From the NCBI RefSeq assembly GCF_000332995.1, contig NZ_BANS01000055.1, positions 1 through 34,830 of the forward strand: a stretch of DNA of 34,830 nt. Reading direction: 5' to 3'. The notes under the pieces were generated by a model. The model did not search any database and had not been told where the DNA came from. It worked only from the letters and a program-made list of their open reading frames with translations. Origin of the DNA: Gordonia amicalis NBRC 100051 = JCM 11271. GTDB taxonomy: Bacteria > Actinomycetota > Actinomycetes > Mycobacteriales > Mycobacteriaceae. Positions 23,661-31,146 of this stretch are shown here, in pieces (positions within the stretch are counted from its first letter, which is position 1; each line of letters begins with the position of its first letter). Made by a program: the position numbers and the translations under genes.

Positions 23661-24395
23661 TCACTTGCTCGGGTGCCCGAGCTGTTCGTCCCGGCTCGGC
23701 GTCGAGTCCGGTTCTTCGATATTCGCCATCGGTTCGTCCCGGTCCCGGTTGCCCGGCCCCGGATCGACAGGTGACTGTTCGGTTCCGGCGGTGTCCCGAA
23801 CGGCGTCGTCGGGATCGAATGCGTCGGTGTCGAACGGATTTGGTGGGTCGAACGGACTTGGAGTCCCGTCTTGCTGCTGGGAGCTCTCGGCGGCGATCAG
23901 CTCGTTGAGCCAGCGGACCTCCCGTTCACTGGACTCGAGGCTGAGCTGATGCAGCTGACGGGTGTAGCGATCGACCGCCCGGTTGGACCGGCCGACGATC
24001 TCCCGCAACCCTTCTCGGCGCTCCTCGACCTGCCGCCGACGTCCCTCGAGGATGCGCATGCGCGCCACCGCGGGAGTCCGGCTGAAGAACGCCAGATGAA
24101 CACCGAAACCGTCGTCGGTGTAGTTCTGCGGACCGGTGTCGGCCACGAGCTCGGCGAACCGAGCACGACCTGCATCGGTGAGTTGGTACACCCGACGACC
24201 ACGACGGACCTTCACACCCATGGGCGCGTCGGCTTCGTCGATGAATCCGTCGGCCTGCATCCGGCGCAGGGTCGGATACAGCGAACCGTAGGAGAAAGCA
24301 CGGAAGGCGCCGAGAAGCCCGGTCAGCCGCTTGCGCAGCTCGTAGCCGTGCATGGGGGATTCGAGGAGCAAGCCGAGAATCGCCAATTCGAGCAC
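23661..24395 (-). CDS. PadR family transcriptional regulator
   Basis: The product is 244 residues. The winged-helix PadR domain is at about 1-80 (LELAILGLLLESPMHGYELR, then FSYGSLYPTLRRMQADGFID and GRRVYQLTDAG). The C-terminal helical dimerisation region (EGRRRQVEERREGLREIVGR) follows. The last 60 residues are a Pro/Asp-rich, low-complexity tail (DGTPSPFDPPNPFDTDAFD). GTG 24395 is chosen because GGAAGGAGGGGG lies 7 bases upstream and the protein then begins at the conserved helix. The frame is open to 24716 but would cross the divergent promoter. It is the probable orthologue of Rv0047c and probably controls itself and ino1. Confidence 0.88.
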   Translation of the reverse strand: MLELAILGLLLESPMHGYELRKRLTGLLGAFRAFSYGSLYPTLRRMQADGFIDEADAPMGVKVRRGRRVYQLTDAGRARFAELVADTGPQNYTDDGFGVHLAFFSRTPAVARMRILEGRRRQVEERREGLREIVGRSNRAVDRYTRQLHQLSLESSEREVRWLNELIAAESSQQQDGTPSPFDPPNPFDTDAFDPDDAVRDTAGTEQSPVDPGPGNRDRDEPMANIEEPDSTPSRDEQLGHPSK

Positions 24396-24471
24396 TTCGT
24401 CACCCCCTCCTTCCTCGATGTGTCGGAGCGTGCTGACAGCGCAACACCTCGCTCCGATGTGTTTGTCAATG

Positions 24472-24484
24472 TATCGCACCGATA
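24472..24484. promoter_or_regulatory. Perfect palindrome, candidate PadR operator
   Basis: TATCG-CAC-CGATA is a perfect 13-bp dyad about 77 bases upstream of the PadR GTG. It lies in an AT-rich stretch that can hold the leftward promoter. Closer to the gene, TCGGAGCG (24423-24430) and CGCTCCGA (24451-24458) form a second inverted repeat in the leader. PadR proteins commonly bind short AT-containing dyads at their own promoters. The assignment is positional. Confidence 0.5.
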
Positions 24485-24600
24485 TAACTGTGTCCACGAC
24501 GAGGTCGATCGAGGAAGCTACCCGCGTGTCGTGGGTTGGCGACCGAACCCGCCCCGTCGGCGGCCGGACCCGTCGCGCCGACGGCGAAGGTGTGACCACG

Positions 24601-24614
24601 TACGCTTGGAACCG
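24601..24614 (+). promoter_or_regulatory. -10 box placed for a leaderless mRNA
   Basis: TACGCT (24601-24606) fits the actinobacterial TANNNT -10 and ends 7 bases before the GTG at 24614. That puts transcription start at or next to the start codon. No Shine-Dalgarno is present before this GTG, which supports a leaderless DUF5318 transcript. Confidence 0.5.
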
Positions 24615-25006
24615 TGCAACGCCAGATCGTCGACTACGCCCTGCAGCGGCGCGCTCGGCTGTCCTCGGTCCACGCGGGCCGGACTGCCGTGGCCGATGTG
24701 TGCGATGCGAGTCCATATCTTCTGCGCGCGGCGAAGTTCCACGGTCGGCCCAGTGACACGATGTGCCCGATCTGCCGAAAAGAGCAGGTCACGCTGGTTT
24801 CCTGGGTGTTCGGCGAACGCCTTGGCCAAGTGAGTGGCTCAGCGCGGAGCACTGAGGAGATCGCCCGGTTGGCGACCACCGACGAGGAGTTCTCGGTGCA
24901 TGTCGTCGAGGTGTGCCGGACGTGCAGCTGGAACCATTTGGTGCAGTCCTACGTTGCCGGGCTGCCCCCGCGGACCACGCGTCGCACCCGACGCGTGGCC
25001 AAGTAG
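24614..25006 (+). CDS. DUF5318 zinc-ribbon-like protein (Rv0049-type)
   Basis: The product is 130 residues and closely follows the M. tuberculosis Rv0049 family: QRQIVDYALQRRARLSSVHA, VCDASPYLLRAAKFHG, CPICRKEQVTLVSWVFGE, VHVVEVCRTCSWNHLVQSY. The two CxxC pairs (CPIC and CRTC) are spaced to bind one zinc ion. The function is unknown, but the gene is conserved next to ponA in Mycobacteriales, suggesting a link to cell-wall synthesis or its control. The Arg-rich end (PPRTTRRTRRVAK) may bind nucleic acid or acidic partners. The start is GTG 24614, probably leaderless. The gap of 127 bases to ponA holds the ponA ribosome site. Confidence 0.9.
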   Translation: MQRQIVDYALQRRARLSSVHAGRTAVADVCDASPYLLRAAKFHGRPSDTMCPICRKEQVTLVSWVFGERLGQVSGSARSTEEIARLATTDEEFSVHVVEVCRTCSWNHLVQSYVAGLPPRTTRRTRRVAK

Positions 25007-25133
25007 CGCGCTGGCCTGCGGTTTTTTGCCGAGGTCCCACGCGTGCTGTCAAAGTGGAGTGGCACGAGGCTCGAGAAAGTGACCGAGGTCAGCGGTGTGT
25101 GACGCACCGCACGCCCGGTAGGAAAGGTGGACG

Positions 25134-27476
25134 ATGAGCGAGGCGTACGGTTCTTCGCCCACACCGCGCGGTACCGGAACCCGTCCCGGTCGCAACGGTG
25201 GCAGTGGCAACCGGCGAGGCGGAAGGCAGGCAGCGGAGGAACGGCACAGGCGGTTCGCGTGGGCGCTCGGCGCAGTGGGCGCCGTCGTCCCGGCCATCGT
25301 GCTGGTGCTGATCTTCGCGTTCGCCTTCACCTACTTCACCGCGGAGATCCCGGAACCAGAGGTCAGTCAGAAGGCGACCATCGTCGACACCTCCGGCCGT
25401 ACCCTCGCCGACATCACCCAGCCCGACGGCAACCGCACGGTGGTGCCGCTCGACGAGATCCCCGACACGATGATCCAGGCGATCGTCGCCGCCGAGGACC
25501 GCGAGTTCTGGACCAACAACGGCTTTTCGCCGCGCGGCCTGTCCCGCGCGATGATCGGTCAGATCACCGGCAACCAGTCCGCCGGCGGTGGATCGACGAT
25601 CACCCAGCAGTACGTCAAGAATGCGATCGTCGGTGACGAACGCAGCTTCGATCGCAAGTTCAAGGAACTCGCGATCGCCGCGAAGATGAACGAACGGCAC
25701 GGCTGGTCCAAGGAGAAGATCCTCGAGGCCTACCTCAACACCATCTACTTCGGCCGAGGCGCCTACGGCGTCGCCGTCGCCACCCAGAAGTACTTCAACA
25801 AGTCGATCACCGACAAGGCGCGGGCCGCGAAGAACCCGTTGACCTTCGAGGAAGCGGCACTGCTGGCCGGGGTAATTCGCGCGCCGTCGTACTACGACCC
25901 GGAGAACAACCGGGAGGCGACCGAGGCCCGCTGGCGCTACGTGCTGAGCGGCATGGTCGCCACCGGCGCCATCACCAAGCAGCAGGCCGACAACGCGGTC
26001 TTCCCGAAGACCATCAAGCCGCGGGTCAGCGGTACCGACGAGACACCGGGCCCCAACGGCCTGATCAAACGTCGGGTGCTCGAAGAACTCAACAGCGTCG
26101 GCATCACCGAGAAGCAGCTGCAGACCGGTGGTCTCAAGATCAGCACCACCATCGACCCACAGGTGCAGAACGGCGTCGTCCAGGCGGCCTGCCGCAAGAA
26201 CAAGATCTACAAGTGCCCGAACGGCCAGCTCAACGGCGAGCCCGACGACCTCCTGGCATCGGCGGTGTCCATCGACCCGCAGACCGGCGCCGTCCGCGGT
26301 TACTACGGCGGTGACAACGCCGGCGGGTGGGACCTCGCACAGGCGGGCCTGCAGACCGGATCGTCGTTCAAGGTGTTCGCGCTCGTCGCGGCGCTCGAAC
26401 AGGACATCCCGCTGTCGAAGGTCTACAGCTCGGCGCCCTTCGAGGCCAGCGGTGGACTCACGGTCGAGAACTCCGAGGGTCAGAGCTGCGGCTCGTGCAA
26501 CCTCGCAACAGCGATGAAGATGTCGCTGAACACCGTCTACTACCGACTCATGATGGATCTCAAGCGAGGCGCCGAGGACGTCGCCGACGCAGCGCATCGA
26601 GCCGGCGTGGCCGAATCCTTCGGCAACATCGACAAGACCCTCCAGGAGGCGAACGGCTCGCCCGAGGGCGGCGTCGTCCTGGGTCAGTACCAGTCCCGCG
26701 TCATCGACATGGCCTCGGCATATGCCACCCTCGCGGCGTCCGGTGTCTACCACGAGCCGTACTTCGTGCAGAAGGTCGTCGACTCCGAGGGGCAAGTGCT
26801 CTTCGAACGCAAGTCCGAGGGCAAGCGGGTGTTCCCCGCCAAGGTCGCCGACAACGTGACCGCGGCGCTGGAGCCGATCGCGGCATACTCCAACGGCAAC
26901 TCGCTCTACGACTCGTCGCTCGGCTCGCGTCCGTCGGCCGCCAAGACCGGCACGGTGCAGCTCGGCGACACCGGAAAGAACAAGGACGCGTGGATGGTCG
27001 GGTACACCCCGCAGCTGTCCACCGCGGTCTGGGTCGGTACGAACGACGGTACGGCGCTGACCAACTACAGCGGCGCGTCGATCTACGGCAGTGGTCTGCC
27101 CGCGCAGATCTGGAAGGCGGCGATGAACGCCGCGCTCGAGGGCAAGGAGATCAAGGAGTTCCCCGAGCCCGAGGCGATCGGCGGCGTGGCCGGCATCCCC
27201 TACGAGGCCCCGGCGACCACCTACGCTCCGTCCACACGCTCGCGCGGACCATCCCTACCCACCTTCGACATCCCCGACCAGGGCGGCGACGGCAACCTGA
27301 CGCTCGCACCCGGCGTCACCATCCCACTCCCGGGCGCTCCCCGAGGCGGGGGCGACTCCGGTGGCGGCAACTCGCCCGACGGTGGGGACTCCGGTGGCGG
27401 GAACACGCCGGACGGCGGAGGCAACGTGCCCGGCGGTGCGGACGGCGGAGGAGTCCCTGAACCGCCGGTCGGCTGA
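25134..27476 (+). CDS. ponA: Class A penicillin-binding protein PBP1 (bifunctional)
   Basis: The product is 780 residues and polymerises and cross-links peptidoglycan. It has a cytosolic basic N-terminus (1-40) and one membrane anchor (about 43-68). The GT51 glycosyltransferase has EDREFW (121-126, catalytic Glu121), GGSTITQQ (152-159) and RKFKELAIAAK. The transpeptidase has SSFK (410-413, nucleophile Ser410), SLN (464-466) and KTGT (604-607). All catalytic motifs are intact. A tail of about 100 residues after 680 is Pro/Gly/Asp-rich with repeats of DSGGGNSPDGG type. M. tuberculosis PonA1 has a comparable disordered proline-rich C-terminus. The ATG at 25134 follows AGGAAAGGTGG. The position between the DUF5318 and GT87 genes matches Rv0050. 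Confidence 0.95.
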   Translation: MSEAYGSSPTPRGTGTRPGRNGGSGNRRGGRQAAEERHRRFAWALGAVGAVVPAIVLVLIFAFAFTYFTAEIPEPEVSQKATIVDTSGRTLADITQPDGNRTVVPLDEIPDTMIQAIVAAEDREFWTNNGFSPRGLSRAMIGQITGNQSAGGGSTITQQYVKNAIVGDERSFDRKFKELAIAAKMNERHGWSKEKILEAYLNTIYFGRGAYGVAVATQKYFNKSITDKARAAKNPLTFEEAALLAGVIRAPSYYDPENNREATEARWRYVLSGMVATGAITKQQADNAVFPKTIKPRVSGTDETPGPNGLIKRRVLEELNSVGITEKQLQTGGLKISTTIDPQVQNGVVQAACRKNKIYKCPNGQLNGEPDDLLASAVSIDPQTGAVRGYYGGDNAGGWDLAQAGLQTGSSFKVFALVAALEQDIPLSKVYSSAPFEASGGLTVENSEGQSCGSCNLATAMKMSLNTVYYRLMMDLKRGAEDVADAAHRAGVAESFGNIDKTLQEANGSPEGGVVLGQYQSRVIDMASAYATLAASGVYHEPYFVQKVVDSEGQVLFERKSEGKRVFPAKVADNVTAALEPIAAYSNGNSLYDSSLGSRPSAAKTGTVQLGDTGKNKDAWMVGYTPQLSTAVWVGTNDGTALTNYSGASIYGSGLPAQIWKAAMNAALEGKEIKEFPEPEAIGGVAGIPYEAPATTYAPSTRSRGPSLPTFDIPDQGGDGNLTLAPGVTIPLPGAPRGGGDSGGGNSPDGGDSGGGNTPDGGGNVPGGADGGGVPEPPVG

Positions 27477-27537
27477 CCAGGACGTATCGGCTGACTCCGA
27501 CGATGTAGCCGACCCTGCCTGGGACAGCCCTGCGCCG

Positions 27538-29097
27538 ATGGCGCGAGACGGTCGCGTCGACACCGAACGCGTCCTCCCGACGCGCACCGACAACTCGGTC
27601 CGCGAGGCGAGTTCACTCATCGGCGGACCGGCGGGCGCGCATGCCGTCATCGGCCGAAGCCGCCACCTGACCCCGCTACGCGTGCTGTTCGCGCTCGCGT
27701 TGTGCGGACTGGCCATCGGCTGGTTCGGCAAGGCGGGCTGCCTGCAACAGGCCCCGGCCGACGACGGTTCGTCCGGACGCCCCGGCGCCGAGATGCGACT
27801 CGACTGGGACGACCAGCGACAGTTCACCAACCTCTGCTACAGCGACGTCATCAGCCTGTACGGCGCGGAACGACTCAACATCGGGGCGCTGCCGTACCGT
27901 GACTTCTGGTTCCAGGAGGACTCCCAGGGCCAGACCATCAAGCGGTACATGGAGTATCCCGTGCTCACCGGGATGTTCATGTACGGTGCCGCGCAGTTGA
28001 CGCGCGGCTGGGTGTGGGCCGAGGAGAACTGGGGTGTCCCCGGCGCGCTCGACGTGGTGCTGTTCTTCACCATCGTCGCGTTGGGCCTGGCCCTGTTCTG
28101 GCTGGTCACCATCTGGGCGACGGCTCTCACTGCGCGGACCCGGATGTGGACGGTGTGGCTGGCGGCGCTGTCGCCGCTGGTGTTCGTCCATGCCTTCACC
28201 AACTTCGACACCATCGCGACCGCGGCCGTCGCGGTCGCGCTGCTCGCGTGGTCGCGGGACCGGCCGTGGATCGCGGGCGTGGCGATCGGCGTCGGCGCCG
28301 CGGCGAAACTCTATCCGGCGTTGTTGCTGGTGGTACTGGGAGCGCTGTGTCTGCGGACCGGCCGAGTCCGCGAGTTCGGGGCCACGGCCGCCGCAGCCCT
28401 CGCCGCGTGGCTGGTGGTCAACCTCCCGATCCTGATCCCGTATCCGACCGGGTGGTGGGAGTTCTTCCGGTTCAACGCCGACCGCTCGGCCGACGCCGAC
28501 ACCATCTACCGCATCCTCGCCGACACGCTTGGTTTCACATGGAACATCGACCATCTGAATGCGCTGTCGGTCGGGCTGACGGTCCTCGTCATGGTGGCTG
28601 TCGCCCTCATCGGCCTGAGCGCGCCGTTCCGACCCCGTGTCGCGCAGCTGGCGTTCCTCGCGGTTGCCGGCTTCCTGCTCGTCAACAAGGTGTGGAGCCC
28701 GCAGTACTCGCTGTGGCTGGTGCCGCTGGCAGTGCTCGCGATCCCACACACCAGGCTGCTGCTGACGTGGATGACGATCGACGCGCTGATCTGGATTCCG
28801 CGGATGAGCCTCTTCCTGGATGCGGAACGCCGTTGGCTGCCCGACCAGTGGTTCACGGCCGCGGTGGTGCTCCGGGGAGTGATGGTCATCGTGCTGTGTG
28901 CGGTCGTGATCTGGCAGATCTGGCATCCGCAGGAGGACCTCGTCCGGCGCGGGAACGACGGTCGCTGGTACGACGATCCGGCCGGTGGGGTGCTCGACGG
29001 CGCACCGGACCGCATCCGGTTACGCCTCCCGTCGCGGCTCGTGCGGCGGCGCGCCGAAGTCGAAGTGGCCGAGCCGGTTTCGGCCGGGAGTCCGTGA
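27538..29097 (+). CDS. GT87 (DUF2029) polyprenyl-linked glycosyltransferase, Rv0051-type
   Basis: The product is a multi-pass membrane protein of about 519 residues. About ten hydrophobic segments follow an N-terminal cytosolic part (IGGPAGAHAVIGRSRHLTPL). The first extracytoplasmic loop carries DWDDQRQFTNLCYSDVISLY and RYMEYPVLTGMFMYG, and later helices include SPLVFVHAFTNFDTIATA, AAKLYPALLLVV and VNKVWSPQYSLWLVPLAVL. These blocks match M. tuberculosis Rv0051. GT-C enzymes of this type transfer sugars from polyprenyl-phosphate donors outside the membrane. Donor and acceptor are unknown here. The start is uncertain: ATG 27538 places the conserved GGPAG about 30 residues in, while GTG 27361 would overlap ponA by 116 bases. 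It is probably cotranscribed with ponA. Confidence 0.85.
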   Translation: MARDGRVDTERVLPTRTDNSVREASSLIGGPAGAHAVIGRSRHLTPLRVLFALALCGLAIGWFGKAGCLQQAPADDGSSGRPGAEMRLDWDDQRQFTNLCYSDVISLYGAERLNIGALPYRDFWFQEDSQGQTIKRYMEYPVLTGMFMYGAAQLTRGWVWAEENWGVPGALDVVLFFTIVALGLALFWLVTIWATALTARTRMWTVWLAALSPLVFVHAFTNFDTIATAAVAVALLAWSRDRPWIAGVAIGVGAAAKLYPALLLVVLGALCLRTGRVREFGATAAAALAAWLVVNLPILIPYPTGWWEFFRFNADRSADADTIYRILADTLGFTWNIDHLNALSVGLTVLVMVAVALIGLSAPFRPRVAQLAFLAVAGFLLVNKVWSPQYSLWLVPLAVLAIPHTRLLLTWMTIDALIWIPRMSLFLDAERRWLPDQWFTAAVVLRGVMVIVLCAVVIWQIWHPQEDLVRRGNDGRWYDDPAGGVLDGAPDRIRLRLPSRLVRRRAEVEVAEPVSAGSP

Positions 29098-29105
29098 GCT
29101 GACCG

Positions 29106-29122
29106 CGCCGGCCGAGCCGGCG
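29106..29122 (+). terminator. Short GC hairpin after the GT87 gene
   Basis: CGCCGGC (29106-29112) pairs perfectly with GCCGGCG (29116-29122) around the loop CGA, 8 bases past the GT87 stop. It is compact and GC-only, without a U tract. It may end the ponA-GT87 transcript. Confidence 0.35.
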
Positions 29123-29169
29123 TATCGGAAGGAGGGAACCGAACTCCGCGTCGGCGCGTCCAATCCAGC

Positions 29170-30111
29170 ATGAATCCCTCACAACTCGCTGTTCCCGACG
29201 ACCTCATCGACTGGCTCGCCGACGGCGATCGCGCGTCCGAACTCCTGACCGATTCCGTCCTGGTCGACCAGCAGTGGTGGATCGACCATCTCGCCGAGTT
29301 CGACATGCCGAACACGCTGCACGGCAGCAAGATCAGTAGAGAAGACCTGTTCGCCCTCGGCGCCGTCGCCGGCGAGTCCCCGGAAGATGCAATCGAGCTG
29401 TTGTGGAACGTCGTCGCATTCTGCCTGGGCCGTCAGAACGCAGACGGGAAGAAGCGGATCGCCGCCGTGGCCGCAGACCGCAAACGTCTCGGCCGACTCC
29501 TCCAGGAGGCCGCCCTGGCTAGTCGCGACGACCCCGGCGCGGCGTACGCGTTGCTGCGACCGGACAAGGGCGGCAACACCATCGAGAAGCTCGGCCCGGC
29601 CGGGTTCACGTGGTACCTGTACTTCGCGGGTGCCGGCGATCCGAAGCATCCGAGCCCGGTGCTCGAGGCCAAGGTCGGCCGATCATTGCGGCGTGCCGGT
29701 TGGAAGGGCCTGCGCGACGGCGTCTGGACCGCCGCCGACTACTTGACCTATTCCCGGATCGTCGACCGCTGGCGCACGGAGGCCGGGATCGATCGCAACG
29801 ACGTCATCGTGCGCGGGCTCTTCGCGATCTCGCCGCCGAGCGGATGGGACCATCCGTGGCAGGCGTGGGAACGTCAGACCTGGGAAAAGGCGAATTGGGT
29901 ACGCGGCCCCTTGTCCACCGACGATCTGCGCATCATCCACCGCTGGTTGTGCACTCTCTCCGCGCTGGCGCCGAGATCCGCTGAGGCACAAGGCGAATTC
30001 AGGCAGTTGGGTCACAAGATCAGCCAGGCGCTCAATGGTGAGGTCAGTGAGATCTACGACGGATTCGACGAGGATCGCGTCTACGGCAGCTACATCGGTC
30101 GGCGAATTTGA
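29170..30111 (+). CDS. Possible OGG-fold (8-oxoguanine glycosylase-like) protein
   Basis: The product is 313 residues, soluble, with no signal peptide. The central block GPAGFTWYLYFAGAG, followed by SPVLEAKVGRSLRRAGWKG and WTAADYLTYSRIVDRWR, resembles proteins annotated as 8-oxoguanine DNA glycosylase OGG fold. In those proteins a helix-hairpin-helix region is followed by a conserved L-D/E-x-x-V segment. I do not see the usual catalytic Lys at the position expected in true OGG enzymes, so activity is doubtful. The N-terminal 130 residues are helical and unassigned. The start ATG has only a weak ribosome site. It sits between the ponA-GT87 pair and rpsF, where mycobacteria have other genes, so it looks like a lineage-specific insertion. 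Confidence 0.5.
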   Translation: MNPSQLAVPDDLIDWLADGDRASELLTDSVLVDQQWWIDHLAEFDMPNTLHGSKISREDLFALGAVAGESPEDAIELLWNVVAFCLGRQNADGKKRIAAVAADRKRLGRLLQEAALASRDDPGAAYALLRPDKGGNTIEKLGPAGFTWYLYFAGAGDPKHPSPVLEAKVGRSLRRAGWKGLRDGVWTAADYLTYSRIVDRWRTEAGIDRNDVIVRGLFAISPPSGWDHPWQAWERQTWEKANWVRGPLSTDDLRIIHRWLCTLSALAPRSAEAQGEFRQLGHKISQALNGEVSEIYDGFDEDRVYGSYIGRRI

Positions 30112-30114
30112 AGG

Positions 30115-30148
30115 TTGACGCACCCTCGGCGTGGGTATTGTCGGGACA
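30115..30148 (+). promoter_or_regulatory. Promoter for a leaderless mRNA
   Basis: TTGACG (30115-30120) and TATTGT (30136-30141) form a good -35/-10 pair with a 15-base spacer. The -10 ends 6 bases before the ATG at 30148. No Shine-Dalgarno precedes that ATG. Transcription would begin at or just before the start codon. The promoter starts 3 bases after the stop of the preceding gene. Confidence 0.6.
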
Positions 30149-30555
30149 TGGCTGAGCGTGGCGAACAGGTCCCGGATACGACCGCCGAGGCGGTCGGAAA
30201 AGTGGGTGAGGCGCTCGAGTACGTCGAACGCGCCCGCGGTCACCTCTACAGCTTCCACCAGCTCATCGGGCATGCGGATCTTCTGCTCGGGGAGGCCGTG
30301 GACGCGCTACGTGAAGACGGACACGCCGACATTGCGGACATCCTCGCAACAGAGATGGTCGGACGCAATGTCATCAACGGCCGCTGGACATTTCAGGTCG
30401 TAGAGGAATTCGACGACACGTACTGGCACCCGTTCCGGGTCCATACGGAACGGGTGCGCAACGAGTTGACCGACGGTGAACGGCATCTGTACGAGGCGCG
30501 GATGAAAGAAGAGCGCCGGACGCATGGTCATCCCGACCACTCGAAGGAGCCATGA
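30148..30555 (+). CDS. Conserved small acidic protein of unknown function
   Basis: The product is 135 residues, soluble, mostly helical, with no signal peptide. Blocks that look conserved are VGEALEYVERARGHLYSFHQ, HADLLLGEAVDALREDGHAD, VGRNVINGRWTFQVVEEFDD and DTYWHPFRVHTERVRNEL. Many His, Asp and Glu residues (HLYSFHQLIGHAD; WHPFRVH) could bind a metal, but no known site is recognised. I cannot name a function. The ATG at 30148 lies 6 bases after a strong -10 box, so it is probably expressed by itself from a leaderless mRNA. The convergent GNAT gene ends about 50 bases downstream. Confidence 0.8.
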   Translation: MAERGEQVPDTTAEAVGKVGEALEYVERARGHLYSFHQLIGHADLLLGEAVDALREDGHADIADILATEMVGRNVINGRWTFQVVEEFDDTYWHPFRVHTERVRNELTDGERHLYEARMKEERRTHGHPDHSKEP

Positions 30556-30605
30556 TGCCCGGCCTGTCAACTAATCCGTTGTAGCAGTGTGGCTTTCGCG
30601 TCCGG

Positions 30606-31145
30606 TCACTCGTCGTCGGTCATCGAGTAGAGCGCGGTGGTCCGCCATCCGTCGCCGAATCGTCGGTGTTTGCGAAGCAGTCCTTCGAATCGGGCGCCGA
30701 GTTTCGCGATCGCGGCCCGGGACTGCGTGTTGTGCTCGTGGGTGTGCCACGTGATCCGTACGGCGCCGCAGTCCTCGAAAGCGCGCCGCAGCAGCAGATA
30801 CTTCGCGGTCGGATTGACCGTCGTTCCCTGCACGCGTTCGGCGTAGAAGGTGTAGCCGATACAGACGCTGCGGTTTGCCTCGTCGATCTCGTAGAAACTC
30901 GTCGATCCGACGACGGTGCCGTCGATGTTGTCGACGACGGCGAACGCCACGCGTGCGCCGGGGTCGGCGGTGGCGGCCTCGATGAAACGACGGGCGGAGT
31001 CGAGATCGACGGGCACACCCGGAGACCAGCGGAACCTGTCCGGGTCACCGACCACCCGAGCGAGGGCCGGCGCGTCGTCGATCGTCAACGGCCGCAGAGT
31101 GACCCGATCGCCGACGAGCGGTCCGGTACCCAGCCACGAACTCAT
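30606..31145 (-). CDS. GNAT acetyltransferase, RimJ/RimL-like
   Basis: The product is 179 residues of the RimJ/RimL branch of the GNAT family. It opens with the typical LVGDRVTLRPLTIDDAPALA, has the strand VVGSTSFYEIDEANRSVCIGY and the loop VNPTAKYLLLRRAFEDCGAV, and ends NTQSRAAIAKLGARFEGLLR. Members acetylate N-terminal amines of proteins such as ribosomal proteins, or small amines. The substrate here is unknown. The ATG at 31145 lies one base after the stop of the upstream GT87 gene (TGACATG), so the two genes are translationally linked on the minus strand. Confidence 0.88.
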   Translation of the reverse strand: MSSWLGTGPLVGDRVTLRPLTIDDAPALARVVGDPDRFRWSPGVPVDLDSARRFIEAATADPGARVAFAVVDNIDGTVVGSTSFYEIDEANRSVCIGYTFYAERVQGTTVNPTAKYLLLRRAFEDCGAVRITWHTHEHNTQSRAAIAKLGARFEGLLRKHRRFGDGWRTTALYSMTDDE

Positions 31146-31146
31146 G

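Noticed and set aside
25089..26795. Minus-strand open frame of about 568 codons opposite ponA
   Set aside because: ponA has all the expected catalytic motifs in the other strand. This frame has none and is a composition shadow.
27676..28926. Minus-strand open frame of about 416 codons opposite the first GT87 gene
   Set aside because: It is rich in R, Q, H, D and P and antisense to membrane helices. No family resemblance.
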